This document shows positions 47,044 through 58,698 of a stretch of 64,000 bases of DNA, one piece after another (the first letter of the stretch is position 1; each line of letters begins with the position of its first letter). The position numbers and the translations under genes are program-made. The stretch comes from Avena insularis (Eukaryota; Streptophyta; Magnoliopsida; Poales; Poaceae): the NCBI GenBank assembly GCA_023614405.1, contig CM042696.1, positions 340,247,211 to 340,311,210 of the forward strand, read 5' to 3'. The notes below the pieces were generated by a model. That model saw only the letters and a list, made by a program, of their open reading frames with translations, searched no databases and was not told the DNA's origin.

Positions 47044-47990
47044 ATGGCAGCCCTACCATCAATTTTAATGCGTTCCTAGAGAAAGAAAAGTTGAAAACAA
47101 TGGAAGCAACTTGGATTGGTTCCGCCGTAATTTGAGGATTGTCCTCACAGGTGGTAATTTGACCTATGTGCTGGATGCACCGCTAGGTGACCCACTGCAA
47201 TGATGCTACCGATGAAGTAAAAATGTTTGCCTCGCTCGGAAGAATCGACTCCATAGTTCAGTGTGCTATCTTGTATGGTTTAGAATCGGACTTGAAAAGG
47301 TTTGAAGAGTCGATCCATATGATATTGTCGAGGATCTCAAATTAATCTTTGAGACTCATGCGGCAATTGAAAGTTATGAAGCTTCGAAAAGTTCTTTAAG
47401 CGCAAGATGGAAGAGGGTAGCTCGTCGGTGAGCATGTGCTTAAGATGTCTCAGACGCAAATAAACTTCAAAGTTTGGGTATAGTGATTCCTAATACTTTG
47501 GGGTTTACCGTATCCTCCAATCACTACCACCAAGTTACAAGAACTTTGTGATGAACTACAACATGCAGAACATGAACAAAGAGTTGCCAGAACTATTTGC
47601 CATGTTAAAATCTGCAGAAGTGGAGATCAAGAAAGAGCACCAAGTGTTGATGGTCAATAAGACCACCAAATTCAAGAAAGGCAAGTCTAAGCAGAAGGGA
47701 CACTTCAAGAAGGGTGGTAAGAAAGTTACCATACCGACGAAGAAGACCAAGGCTGGACCTAAGCCTGATACTGAGTGCTTTTACTGCAAGGGAGAAGGTC
47801 ACTGGAAGCGGAATTGCCCAAGGTACTTGGCAGATTTGAAGAACGGCAACATCAAAAAGAAAGGTATATCGATATACATGTTATTGATGTGTATCTCACT
47901 AGTACTGTAGTAGTGCACGGGTATTTGATCTTTGGTTCGTTGCTCATATTTGTAACTCGAAACAGGAGCTACAGAATAAACGGAAGCTAG
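47044..47990 (+). pseudogene. Copia F gag with zinc knuckle
   Basis: The ATG at 47044 begins a BARE1-like gag (words such as FNAFLEKEKL). Frame changes occur before 47548, where a 120-codon segment reads MNYNMQNMNKELPELFAML, then a Lys-rich linker and the CCHC knuckle CFYCKGEGHWKRNC (47776-47817), followed by RYLADLKNGN. Capsid would package element RNA. The visible breaks are mostly single-base and may be sequence errors rather than mutations. Confidence 0.8.
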
Positions 47991-50965
47991 TGAAGAACGA
48001 GGTGACGATGCGCGTGGGAAACGGATCAAAGGTTGATGTGATCGCGGTCGGCACACTACCTCTTCATCTACCATCGGGATTAGTTTTATACTTAAATAAT
48101 TGTTATTTGGTGCCTGCGTTAAGCATGAACATTATATCGTGATCTTGTTTATTGCGAGACGGTTACTTGTTTAAATCCGAGAATAATGGTTGTTCGATTT
48201 ATATGAGTAATATGTTTTATGCACATGCACCTTTGATAGATGGTCTATTCATATTGAATCTCGATAGTAGAAATACACATATTAATAACATTGAAGCTAA
48301 ACGTTTGAAATCAAGCGATAACTCGACCTATATGTGGCACTGTCGTCTTGGTCACATTGGAGTGAAGCGTATGAAGAAACTCCATTCCGATGGACTTCTT
48401 GAATCACTTGATTTTGAATCACTTGAAAGATGCGAGGCATGTCGATGGGTAAAATGACTAAGACTCCATTTTACGGTATGATGGAGCGAGCTACAGACTT
48501 ATTGGAAATCATACATACCGATGTGTGTGGTCCAATGAGTGTAGCATCGCAGTGATGGTTATCGTTATGTTCTTACCTTCACGGATGACTTAAGTAGATA
48601 TGGGTATATCTATTTCATGAAACATAAATCGAAACTTTCGAGAAGTTTAAGGAGTTTCAAAGTGAGGTAGAGAATCAACGTAACAAGAAGATTAAATTTC
48701 TACGTTCGATCGTGGAGGTGAATATCTAAGTTACGAGTTTGGCGAGCATTTAAAGAAATGTGGAATACTTTTCGATTGACACCGCCGGAACACCACAGCG
48801 TAATGGTGTGTCGAACGTCGAATCGAACTCTCTTAGATATGGTTCGTTCTATGATGTCACTTACAGATTTGCCACTATCATTTTGGGGTTATGCATTAGA
48901 AACAGCCGCATTCACTTTAAATAGGGCACCGTCTAAATCCGTTGAAACGACACCGTATGAATTATGGTTTGGGAAGAAACCTAAATTGTCGCTCCTTAAA
49001 GTTTGGGGATGCGAAGCCTATGTAAAGAAGTTACAGCGGACAAGCTTGAACCCAAAGCGGAAAATGCCTTCATAGGATACCCAAGGAAACTATTGGGTAT
49101 ACCTTCTATCATAGATCCGAAGGCAAAATCTTCGTTACTAAGAATGGATCCTTTCTAGAGAAGGAATTTCTCTCGAAAGAAGTGACTGAAGGAAAGTAGA
49201 ACTCGGCGAGGTTGTCGAACCTTCTCTCGAATTATAGTAGCGCAGACCGGAAGAAGTTCCTGTGGTGCCTGCACCAATAAGAGGGAAGCTAATGATAGTG
49301 ATCATGAAACTTCGTTGAAGTTACTACAGAGCCTCGGAGATCAACGAGAAATCGTACACCTCCATTGGTATGATTCCGTTATGAATGTCATGTTGGTGGA
49401 CAACACCGATGACCCCGAGACATATGAGGAAGCAATGATGAGCCCAGATTCCAATAAATGGCAAGAAGCCATGAAACCGAGATTGGATCCATGTACGAAA
49501 CCAAGTATGGACTTTGGTGGACTTACCGGATGGCCGTAAGGCTGTCGAGAACAAATGGATTTTCAAGAAGAAAACAGATGCTGATGGTAATGTTACTGTC
49601 TATAAAGCTCGACTTGTCGCAAAAGGGTTTCGACAAATTCAAGGAGTTGACTACGATGAGACTTTCTCACCAAGAGCGAAGCTAAAGTCTGTAAGGATTA
49701 TGTGAGCAATCGCTGCATATTATGATTATGAGATATGGCAGATGGATGTCAAAACAGCATTCCTCAATGGAGACATTGATGAAGAGTTGTATATGATGCA
49801 ACCCAAAGGTTTTGTCGATCCTAAAGATGCTAACAAGGTATGCAAACTTCAGCGGTCCATCTATGGATTGAAGCAAGCATCCCGGTTGGAATCAACGCTT
49901 TGATAAGGTAATCAAAAGTTTTGGTTTTATACAAACTTATGGAGAAGCTTGTATTTACAAGAAAGTGAGTGGGAGCTCAGAGCATTCTTAATACTGTATG
50001 TGGATGACATATTGTTGATTGGGAATGATGTAGACCTTCTTAATAGTGTCAAGGAATATTTGAATAATAGTTTTTCAATGAAGGATCTTGGCAAGCAGCT
50101 TACATATTAGGCATAAAGATTTATAGAGATAGATCGAACGCCAAATATCATTGTCACAAAGTACATATTTGGACAAAGTTCTAAAGAGGTTTGAATGGAA
50201 GATAGCAAGAAAGGGTTCTTGCCCATGTTGCCTAATATGACCTTGAGTAAAACTCAAAGTCCGACATCGCGTAAGATAGAGAAAAGATGAGTAAGACTCC
50301 CTATGCCTCAGCCATAGGATCTCTAATGTATGCCATGCTATGTACTAGACCCGACATCGCATATCGTTAGTCTAACTAGCAGATATCAAAGTGATCCAGA
50401 GTGGATCATTGGACATGATCAAAAACATCCTTAAGTACTTGAGAAGAACTAAGGATATGGTTCTTTCTTATGGAGGTGATGAACAGCTCGTTGTTAATGG
50501 TTACACCGATGCTAGTTGGAACACCGATCCGGATGATTCTAAATCACAACTGGATACGTATTTATTTTGAATGGTGCAGCGATTAGCTGGAGGTGCAAAG
50601 CAAAGCGTTGTGGCGAGATCTTCAACTGAATCGTAATACATGGCTTGCCGGAGGCTTCACAAGAAGCGATATGGATGAAAGAGTTCATTACGAGCTGGGT
50701 GTGGTTCCTAGTGCTGGACCCAATGTCTATCTCTTTGTGATAACATGGGCGCCATAGCCAATGCGCAAGAAACAAGGTCACACAAGAAGCTGAAGCATAT
50801 CAAGCTGCGTTTTCACGCTATTCGAGAACATATCAAGGATGGGGATATAAAGATTTGCAAAGTACACACCTATCTGAATGTGGCGGATCCGTTGACTAAA
50901 CCTCTCCAGGGCAAAACATGACCAACACCAAACTGCCATGGGTGTTCGGTATATTACCATGTAAT
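47991..50965 (+). pseudogene. Copia F pol (integrase, RT, RNase H), many frameshifts
   Basis: Recognisable in order but in changing frames: GAG-pre-integrase (MWHCRLGHIGVKRMKKLH, 48152-48457), integrase (HTDVCGPMSV; LLDMVRSMMSLTDLPLSFWG, 48758-49075), then reverse transcriptase (VENKWIFKKKTDADGNVTVY, 49514-49705; [19 protein letters not shown]). The catalytic YVDD is intact (49997-50008), and RNase H (YTDASWNTDPDD) and the C-terminal tail end near 50930. Compared with pol of Copia B most breaks are one-base deletions. It should direct reverse transcription and integration; as given it is untranslatable. Confidence 0.85.
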
Positions 50966-50986
50966 CTAGATTAGATGACTCTAGTG

Positions 50987-50998
50987 CAAGTGGGAGAC
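50987..50998 (+). other. Polypurine tract of Copia F
   Basis: caagtgggagac directly before the 3' LTR; the counterpart in Copia B is catgtgggagac. Confidence 0.75.
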
Positions 50999-52889
50999 TG
51001 TTGGAGATATGCCCTAGAGGTAATAATAAATGTAGTTATTATTATATATCTTTGTGTTTATGATAAATGTTTACATTCATGCTATAATAGTATTAACAAG
51101 GAAACCATTAATACTTGTGTGATTTGTAAACTTAATTTGAAGTCCCTAGTATAGCCTCTATACTTCACTAGCTTGTTGGTTGATTGATGATTGTGGTTTC
51201 TCTATCATGAACATTGAGATGTTATCAACAACAAGATCATATCATTAGGAGAATGATATGGTGGACATACTCCTATAGACAAGCGTAGCATAAAGATCAA
51301 GTCATTTCAATAGTTCAATTGCTATATGCTTTACGATACATAGTAACCTAATTCCTTCGACCATGAGATCATGCATATTGCCTTTCTGGATGGATGCTTT
51401 GATGTCATCAAACACCACACCGTAACAGGTGGCTATAAAAGTGGCATTGGGTGTTGGAAAGTATTGGTTGAAACACATGGATCAAGAATGGGATTTGTCC
51501 ATCCACATGACGGACAGATATTCTCTGGGCCCTCTCGGTGAAATGTCATCCAATTAGCTTGCAAGCATGTGACTTGGTCACAAGGGATCACATATCACGG
51601 GAACGAAAAGAGTACTTATCAAGATGCGAGGTTGAACTAAGTATGCAGAGATACCGAGCGATCATAACCTCGGATAAGTAACATATCGTGAGACAAAGGG
51701 AAATTGGTATCGTATGTAAGTGGTTCATTCGATGCAAAGTAATCGAGAAATATGTAGAGCCATATGAATTTCCAGATTCCTCTATTGGTTATTGTTGAGA
51801 AGTGTCTCGATCATGTCCGCATAATTCACGAACCGTAGGGAGACACACTTAAGGATTCGACGTTGTTTGAGTAGTTATGGTATTATGAGAAAGAGACCGA
51901 ATGTTGTTGAGTCTCGGATGGGATCCGGGATATCACGAGGTGATCCGGAATGGTCCGAGAATAAGATTCATATAAGGAAAGTCCCATTTCGGAGTTGGGG
52001 AATGGTTCCGTGTTTTCATCGAACATTCTAGAAGGTCCCGGAATGTCCGGCACTCCGGAGGGAAGGGTACATGAATGTGTCATTGCAAGTTGGAATGATT
52101 GCATCATGTGCTAGGTGTTCTCGCTGTCCAAAATAAAGGGTTTATTTAATTCCTAAATTGAAAAGTCAAGCGGCTAATTTGAAAGTCAAACTGCCAATTT
52201 TGGAAAGTGGGAAAAGAGGAGGAGGTGGAGGCCGAGTTGGGGGAGGAGTCCTCCTCCCCAAGCCGGCGCCCACCAAGCCGAGTTGGGGAGGGACTCCCCT
52301 CCCCTTGGCCGGCCAGCCCTCCCACCTATAAAAGCAAGGCCAAGGCCCCCTCCTCTAGACACACAAGTTCCTATCCTCTAAACTAGAAACTAGATCTAGA
52401 CCCCGGTTTAGAGCTGTTTCGGTTTAGAGCCTTCTAATTGGTTTAGAGCCCTCTAATTGGTGTGTCTAATTACTAGACCACTAATAGCCTCTCTCATAAG
52501 CTCCACCATACTCGCACCGGCTTAAGGCGAAGCCCTGGGATCTCCCTCTACCTCCGGTACCACACAGTGCCTTTGGAATCGCGAGGAGAGTGCTACAACC
52601 TCCGCTGCCTGCTGGAACAAGGGAGAGGAAGGTCTTCGTCGAGTACCGAACGTGTGACCGACTGCGGGAGCGCTGCGGGAACGCGGCGCCGGAAGGATCG
52701 TCTACGCGATCTTGAGATCGGAAAGAGTACGACTACATCACCCACGAGAATCTGCTCTCGTTAAACACTTTGGAATCTTCGAGGGTGAGTTATTCCATCG
52801 ACTCGTTGCTGCAATCTAGTAGATAGATCTTGGCTTGTTTGTTTGTATGCGATAGAAAATTTTTGTTTTCCATGCTACGAACCCCTACA
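50999..52889 (+). repeat. 3' LTR of Copia F
   Basis: 1891 bp, ends cgaacccctaca, then TSD ataac. See the 5' LTR for the indel-dominated difference pattern. Confidence 0.9.
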
Positions 52890-53567
52890 ATAACTACAAG
52901 TCTCTGCTCGAGTCTACGACTCGAACAGACACTCAGGGGCTAATCCCATAGGGAGCACTGGCCGCGCACCCTATGATTTTTTCTTATACATAACTGTGTG
53001 TTGACTGCGTCCACAGTCGAATGTTATGGTGACTCTGCCTCATATTTTCCCTACAAAGAGATTACATCTCCTGGGCCACCCGAATCATCTCCGCGATGAC
53101 AAAAAATTCGGATGCCGCGCTTACAGCGTGAAGATAAGACATGAATAAGGCCTAGCAACGCATCTACTACGCTCTACCAGAAATAATCCGTACCTACAGG
53201 TACGATGAATATGCCTTGACAGACGCGTTGAGTGCTCACATTTACACACTGGGATTCGAATCTATAAGACCTCTGTGGCCTGAGTCGAATTACAACAGCA
53301 CTTTTCCAAATTCGAGTCCCCGGACTCGAGTTTGAGTAGGTAGCGTTGTTTTTGCCCTAGAGCAATTAACTGGTCCTGATCCATCGAGCGTACCAGGCAC
53401 GTTTACCATCATCCCTGTGAACTACTACAAATTCGACTGACTCGATGAACTTCCGGGTGAAGTGCTTCGCGCTCGACATAACTGTTGACTCTGACATCCT
53501 AATGCAAAACTCAAGACTTCTAAGTCTCCACTGGAATCTACGATTTGCATGGACACTCAGGGGCTAC
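52890..53567 (+). mobile_element. Gypsy element E, 3' interior (right)
   Basis: Continues 43865-43979 after Copia F. No frame is supported. It contains gacactcaggggcta twice (about 52926 and 53551); the second abuts the LTR as its polypurine tract. This cactcaggggctac signature is typical of a group of Triticeae Gypsy elements. Confidence 0.6.
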
Positions 53568-54098
53568 TGACATAGGTATGCCGCATGGGCACCTACTATT
53601 GGACTACCTGGTGCGTCCCGACGGAAGGTCCACTCGAAGATATATCAAGCTCCATGACACCCATGACGGTTCGACTGGTACGAAGACCATATGGACACGG
53701 ACTCCCAAACACACAAGACAAGGAAAGCTCAATACTAGATTTTGAATCTAACTTGTAACCAACTCTTATTGGTACCTGAGACCTAGCCTCCCCATATATA
53801 AAGTCTAGGAGGGTCCAACGAGAAGGCAATCGCGACTCCTACAATAGATCGCCACAATAGACAATAGATCTAGACATCAATCTCTCGCATACACATACGC
53901 CCGATCTAATCTGCGCATACACCGCCATCGGCGATAGTGTAATACTTCAGATCATCATCAATCAAGAGCAGACAAGCAGGAGTAGCGTCCTCTATGAGGC
54001 CTGAACCTGGGTAAACCTTGTGTCACCTGTGTGCTTGTTTGCTAGCTGATCGAGACTTCTAGTGCATCCCTCCTTCTCAAAAACCCAAGTCCATAACA
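53568..54098 (+). repeat. 3' LTR of Gypsy E
   Basis: 531 bp from tgacataggt to tccataaca, preceded by the polypurine tract caggggctac. A TATA-like catatataaag lies near 53803. The segment gggtaaaccttgtgtc near 54010 is typical of this LTR group. The right edge is inferred from the TG...CA rule; no second LTR is available for comparison. Confidence 0.65.
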
Positions 54099-54177
54099 AT
54101 GGGAATTGATGAGTTCAACCCTCGTCACTAGGAAAAGTAACAACTCCAATTTTCTAAGCGATGGAAATATTCTTCTC

Positions 54178-54186
54178 TATATAAAG
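54178..54186 (+). promoter_or_regulatory. Candidate TATA box of a host gene
   Basis: ctctatataaagc, a near-ideal plant TATA box, in sequence with no transposon signature, 120 bp before an ATG in good context. A purine/pyrimidine-rich 5' UTR-like stretch follows, including the pairing words ctcctt and aaggag. Confidence 0.5.
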
Positions 54187-54299
54187 CAAAGTACTACTCC
54201 ACTTCCGTACTAGTACTACTCGAAAAGGGAGGCGGCTCCTTCTCCAAAAAAAAGGAGGCAGCGTGAGAGCAGCGAGAGGAGGAATCGGAAGGCGGTGCG

Positions 54300-54336
54300 A
54301 TGTCAGAGCAAAGCTATGATAGGCTGCTGACACGAG
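54300..54336 (+). CDS. Candidate first coding exon, unknown gene
   Basis: The ATG at 54300 (context gcgATGtc) gives MSEQSYDRLLTR followed by a splice-donor-like gag/gtacac at 54336/54337. It would be a phase-1 exon of 37 coding bases downstream of the TATA box. I do not recognise the product. The next exon is not identified; the coiled-coil fragment at 56310 is one possibility. Evidence is limited to promoter, start context and donor, so the call is tentative. Confidence 0.35.
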
Positions 54337-56300
54337 GTACACTCCACTAGTAGTAAATATATGGACCTACTAGTAGTAGTAATATGCACGCAAAACAAGT
54401 TGTGTTTTCCCTCTCCTTCGCTGGCTCTCACCATCCATCCTCCATCGATCTCTTCTCTACAGTCGGGGGTGCACAGTCCGGCTTGTCACTTCCTCATCCA
54501 CAACGTGGCGCTGCGCATGTGTGACTTGGTACTTCACACCGATCTACAACCAGCAATCGTTTTTCCCTGAAATTCAAGCCATCTACTGGATTAATAATCA
54601 TCTACACGAATAAAAAAAGTCTCAAAAGTAATAATAATAATTACAAAAACGTCCTCAGACCACATTGTGACGACTACAAACCCTAGTGCGCTAATTGAAG
54701 TGTCTCCCTCCTTCAGGACCTACGGTACCCATGTTCCAAAAATGAAATAAAGAATGCCACTACCCCAATTTTCAGACTAAGTGTACCATGCTTTCTTACA
54801 ATTCCCAAATTTTAGGATTTTTCAAGCGGTCATATATTTTTTTTTCATTTTACTCCAGTTTAATCTTCTTGCTTTTTGATGAGGTTGGTGCATGTAATGC
54901 TAGTTGTTCTATAGTTCAAATGTTAGGTATTGTACATGCTGGTATAAAGCCGACAATAGATGACGTGTCACTTTGTTATACCTAACACTCGGTTATACTA
55001 TTGAACTTGCTCTCACGCATTTGTAGAATATTAATTTAGACCTAATTCGACAAATCGACTGAAAGTCATCTGAGTGGGTGAAATTAGCTACAAAATTAAG
55101 CTTGAAAAATATAACATGTAATTTATCCAACCACTTTATGTACTATAGTAAATAAATGGCATATGCTATGAACTCTAAGCCATATTGATCGCACTTCCTT
55201 ACAAAAAATACTTTTACTTCTTTACCATGCATGCTAACATGCACCGATCTAGCTATACCAAAATATGGGCACACGGTCATTATCTTGATGAAGACACGGT
55301 ATGTCCATGACCTTGGTCATTTGTCTTGAAACCTAAGAAAGTTCATACATAGTAGTACATGATATAGTAGGCAATACCACAAGTGTGAGTTTGTCAAGTA
55401 CTTTTACTAGTAGAAAAATAAGAAAGAATGGCCCCACCAAATTTTCGTACAAAGTGGATAATTCTTTCTTATAGTTCCGAAGTTTAAGTATTTTTCAAAC
55501 TTCCAACCTAAAGCTCCACGTGCACTTAAATGCATGATTCTACGTTGATTAAATGAAATTAGGTCAAACTTGAATACATGTGAGCGTGATAGACTATTAC
55601 TCTTGAAAATATCCAAAATTATTTTGAAGGTACCCAGGAAGCCAATATATCATGGGCCAACAATAGTTTTGAAAATGCCATTACTGATTAGTATTTGCAT
55701 ACTGACAAATTTGACAGCGTATGGAAAACATTCAAACAAAATAAAGCGTAAAAAAAACATGAGACTTCATTATGATTGGGGTACTTTTTCTAGTAGTATT
55801 ATTAATTGCCAAGAAAAATGATAAACATGAGATTCGACAACCTTAGGCAAAACGGATCCCCACCACCCCAACCGAGAGATGCGTACGCCACACGGACCCC
55901 TCACAAGGGCGATGGTTAGAAGTACTTACAACCAAGACGAAGGTTGCTGCACACTTACTATGCCCGCTTTCCTTGCACTTTACTACTACTACTTCTGAAT
56001 GTAGTTCATCGCTTCCTTGATGTGCCTTCTTGTTACCAATTATTTCTAATGCATGCTAGTTGTAGTACCGCAGGATCGGTTCAAAGAGAAAAGAAGGCAA
56101 TTTCTAGTCGTCAAGCCAAATTGGTTATCTCGCACTAGTACGAAGCCTCGCTAGCCCAATGATAACCCCCAACAATCCTCCCCAGACAATGGTTTGCCTC
56201 TATTTTGCATATACGTGTGCTGTCGTTATGCATTTTATTTTTGAGAGTAGTTTAGCCTTTGCTTGCCCTGTCTTGTCATACTAGTATATATTTTTTGTAA
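54337..56300 (+). other. AT-rich low-copy stretch with a diverged direct repeat
   Basis: No supported gene or transposon end. It holds tagtagtag-type microsatellite pieces near 54350-54385 and two copies of an approximately 80-bp sequence (54750-54831 and 55424-55503), alignable over their length with words tttcttaya and tatttttcaa. If 54300 is a real exon this would be its first intron and flanking DNA. Confidence 0.4.
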
Positions 56301-56303
56301 AGC

Positions 56304-56879
56304 ATGGAAGATGATGTACTGCCGAAACATGCCCTATCTTGCCAAGGAATCCTGAAGAGTTTTGTACATGCGGATCTAGCCCCGCTCGGCACAACACAAC
56401 TGGTACAGAAACATGGCCTGGTCGAGTGCCCTAAACATGGCTATTTGTTGCATCTTGCGTGTTATTTACTGATTGATTTGCTGCATTGCAATTTGGAGAA
56501 GCAAGTGCAGGATCATGGCCCTGCCAAGGAGGTTCGCATCACAGATATTCAGCGTGCTAGTGAGACAGCCATTTCTACGAACCAAACGATGCATGACCGA
56601 AGCTAAGATTAGGCTTCTCCAAAAGGATTTGGCCATAGCCACTCAGCGGATCAGAGAATTGAACCGAGGATGGATTTCTACAATTGAAGATGGCCTTGAT
56701 TCTATCGCTGATCTTTAGAAGTTAGTCGCTAAAAATCGTGTTCCCAATTCGGCTGATGCAGATGTCAATGAGATCAACGTGACGGTTTTGGAACAAGTCA
56801 AAGCACGAGCAGAGTTTCTCCACGCATCTTTGCAGGCAGATAATTTTCGAAGGGTGATGAAAGAGACGCCATGCGAATA
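56304..56879 (+). pseudogene. Coiled-coil coding fragment, unknown family
   Basis: The ATG at 56304 starts a 100-codon frame (MEDDVLPKHALSC ...) ending with QTMHDRS. After a one-base shift near 56595 a second frame continues with a helix-forming stretch, EAKIRLLQKDLAIATQRIRE, then ISTIEDGLDSIADL and a TAG at 56716-56718. It goes on in the same frame as ADADVNEINVTVLEQVKARA to a TAG at 56877-56879. The heptad pattern and low stop density suggest a former gene with one frameshift and one stop. A short intron around 56440-56510 is possible (gtgttatttact ... aagtgcag). I do not recognise the family. Confidence 0.4.
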
Positions 56880-57706
56880 GATTGTTATTTCGAATAATGA
56901 GGATGACTTTCATTGTATTGTCAGCCTGATATTTTCTTTGGCACGCTATATGAAACTGTATTGTACCTAATTGCTTCATCTGGACAATGTATCCCAGTCT
57001 CATTCTAGCCATTCGGAAAATGGAAAAGCCTTATTTTGCACTTTCGTTTAGATCTGTAGAAACACGTTTTGCCGAAAATTAACACATTACCATGAAAGGT
57101 AGTCTGTGCCCATTATCGTGAATAAATTCGTGCACTATATACTTGTGTGGCCCTAAAGTCAAACTTTTAGACTGCAGTAGTAGATCGAGTACACAAAAAT
57201 CAACTGAGCGACAAACCACAAGCCGAAATCATCTCTTCCACCAAGTAGTGCGCCAGAAACACCCGCCGCAATGGGCTCCTGTATCCAAAATTCAAACGGT
57301 ACTAAATTTTCATCTCGCCCTTCGGTCCAGAAACAACGCGCAAAAGGCCATTCCTCAGAATGGTTTCTCTTGTAAATCCCCACGCGCCACATAATTCAAA
57401 GTTTCAAACATACTAGTACCACCCACGCCCTTCGGGCTGAATCCCTCGAGATCACCTTCATGACCACGGTCGTGCTCCTTCCTTCCCATCTCCCCTTCAC
57501 AGCCTCTCCACCGGCATGCCACTATAGCGACCACGAAGACGTTTTACCAGCTCCTGACGCCGGCCCGCACCAGATCAGCTCGTCTGTACACGAGGTCCAT
57601 GGCACCGGAGCCGGCTCAACAACGTCGTCGTAGCTTCGTTGGATCCACTTCCTCGACTCCACGGCACTGGATCTGCTTCACTGACCTTGTCCATGGCGCC
57701 GGAGAG
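56880..57706 (+). other. Intergenic or promoter region of the following gene
   Basis: No long frame on either strand that I can support. The last 200 bases are C-rich like a grass 5' UTR, with an upstream ATG at 57693 in another frame. No transposon ends seen. Confidence 0.4.
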
Positions 57707-58698
57707 ATGGGAAGGCAAACCCGCTCAAGGGCGAACAGCGAGGTCGTAGCTCACCATAAGTCCGGTAAAGGCACGGGAAGGAAATCACGTAATCACGATC
57801 ACAAAGGTTGTCGCCATACACTTCATATGCTCTTTACGCATTTGATGTCTGAAATTAGTTCATCGCTTGTTTCACTGCATTCTTGCACTGAGTTTTTTAT
57901 CTTGTACTCCAACATTTCTTGTCGAGGCATCGTATAAGCAAGTAAGCATATGTCTGTCATTGTTCCTTCAGAGCTTTCAACTTCTTGTTAGCACTGTACT
58001 AACTTCCTCTTCTACACACATCTCGCTCTTAAATCTCATAATATATATTTTTTGCTGATGCATGTAAGGTGATTTGCGGCCGCCTGATGAGGAAGAAAGG
58101 AAGATTAGGGAAGATTGATTATTAAAGAATTCCAAATATGCAAGGTCGCTCGGCCCGCAGAGAGTTAGATCTCTCGTAGCTACCACCACCAATCATGAAG
58201 TCTAGGATTCTGAAGCAGAATTTTATCCTCAAGATCAACAAAACCTAGAGGGAGACCTGACTCGGGAAGGTGGACTGGTCGAGAACCCCCTCCCTAATCT
58301 TCCTGCTTGTCCACTGCCCAAGGTGCTTGCTCTGTCTTGTCATTGCGATATTTGTTTCATCTTCCATGTTTCATAGCTCAATTCCAACCAAATGTTGTGC
58401 AATTCCATATGCTTAGTTCATGCATCATATATGTTTAGTATATCTTGCCTTACTGTTCTTCTATTCTATCCACGTCTCATTTTACATAGGACTTTGATAG
58501 ATTAATGTATCGCTTATGTGTGTCAGGAATCAGCTGGTTCACCTAAGACCCTTCCAGGTACCAGCAGGGAGAAAAACTATGATCGGCAAGTGTCTGATTC
58601 AGCATTAGTTTCTATTGATGAACAATATTTCGAGGGAGACCTGACTTAGGAAGTTGGACCCGTCGAGGACCTCCCTACTAGTCCGCCAGCTTGTCCAC
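57707..58698 (+). pseudogene. Three-exon gene fragment with duplicated motif, cut by Gypsy G
   Basis: Exon 1 (57707-57806) encodes MGRQTRSRANSEVVAHHKSG and ends HDHK with a phase-1 donor g/gttgtc. Exon 2 (58069-58322) follows an AG acceptor and begins with DLRPPDEEERKIRED. It contains in-frame TGA and TAG codons and ends EGDLTREGGLVENPLPNL plus PACPLPK at the donor aag/gtgctt, phase 0. Exon 3 (58527-58698) begins ESAGSPKTLPGTSRE and ends with a second copy of the motif (EGDLT, stop, EVGPVEDLPTSPPACPL), where the Gypsy LTR begins. Both introns are GT-AG and the phases agree, which is strong evidence for a former real gene. The product is basic and then acidic/proline-rich, with no domain I recognise. 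If the 5' part is always used, three stops disable it. Confidence 0.55.

Larger units (their letters stand above)
43980..52889 (+). mobile_element. Copia LTR retrotransposon F (BARE1/Angela-like)
   Basis: 8.9 kb, LTRs 1881 and 1891 bp, exact TSD ataac (43975-43979, 52890-52894). LTR start tgttggagatatgccctaga. Gag with an intact CCHC knuckle and all pol domains are present in order on the plus strand, but the frame changes every few hundred bases through one-base gains or losses. The LTRs differ mostly by similar small indels rather than substitutions. It sits in Gypsy E. Confidence 0.92.
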
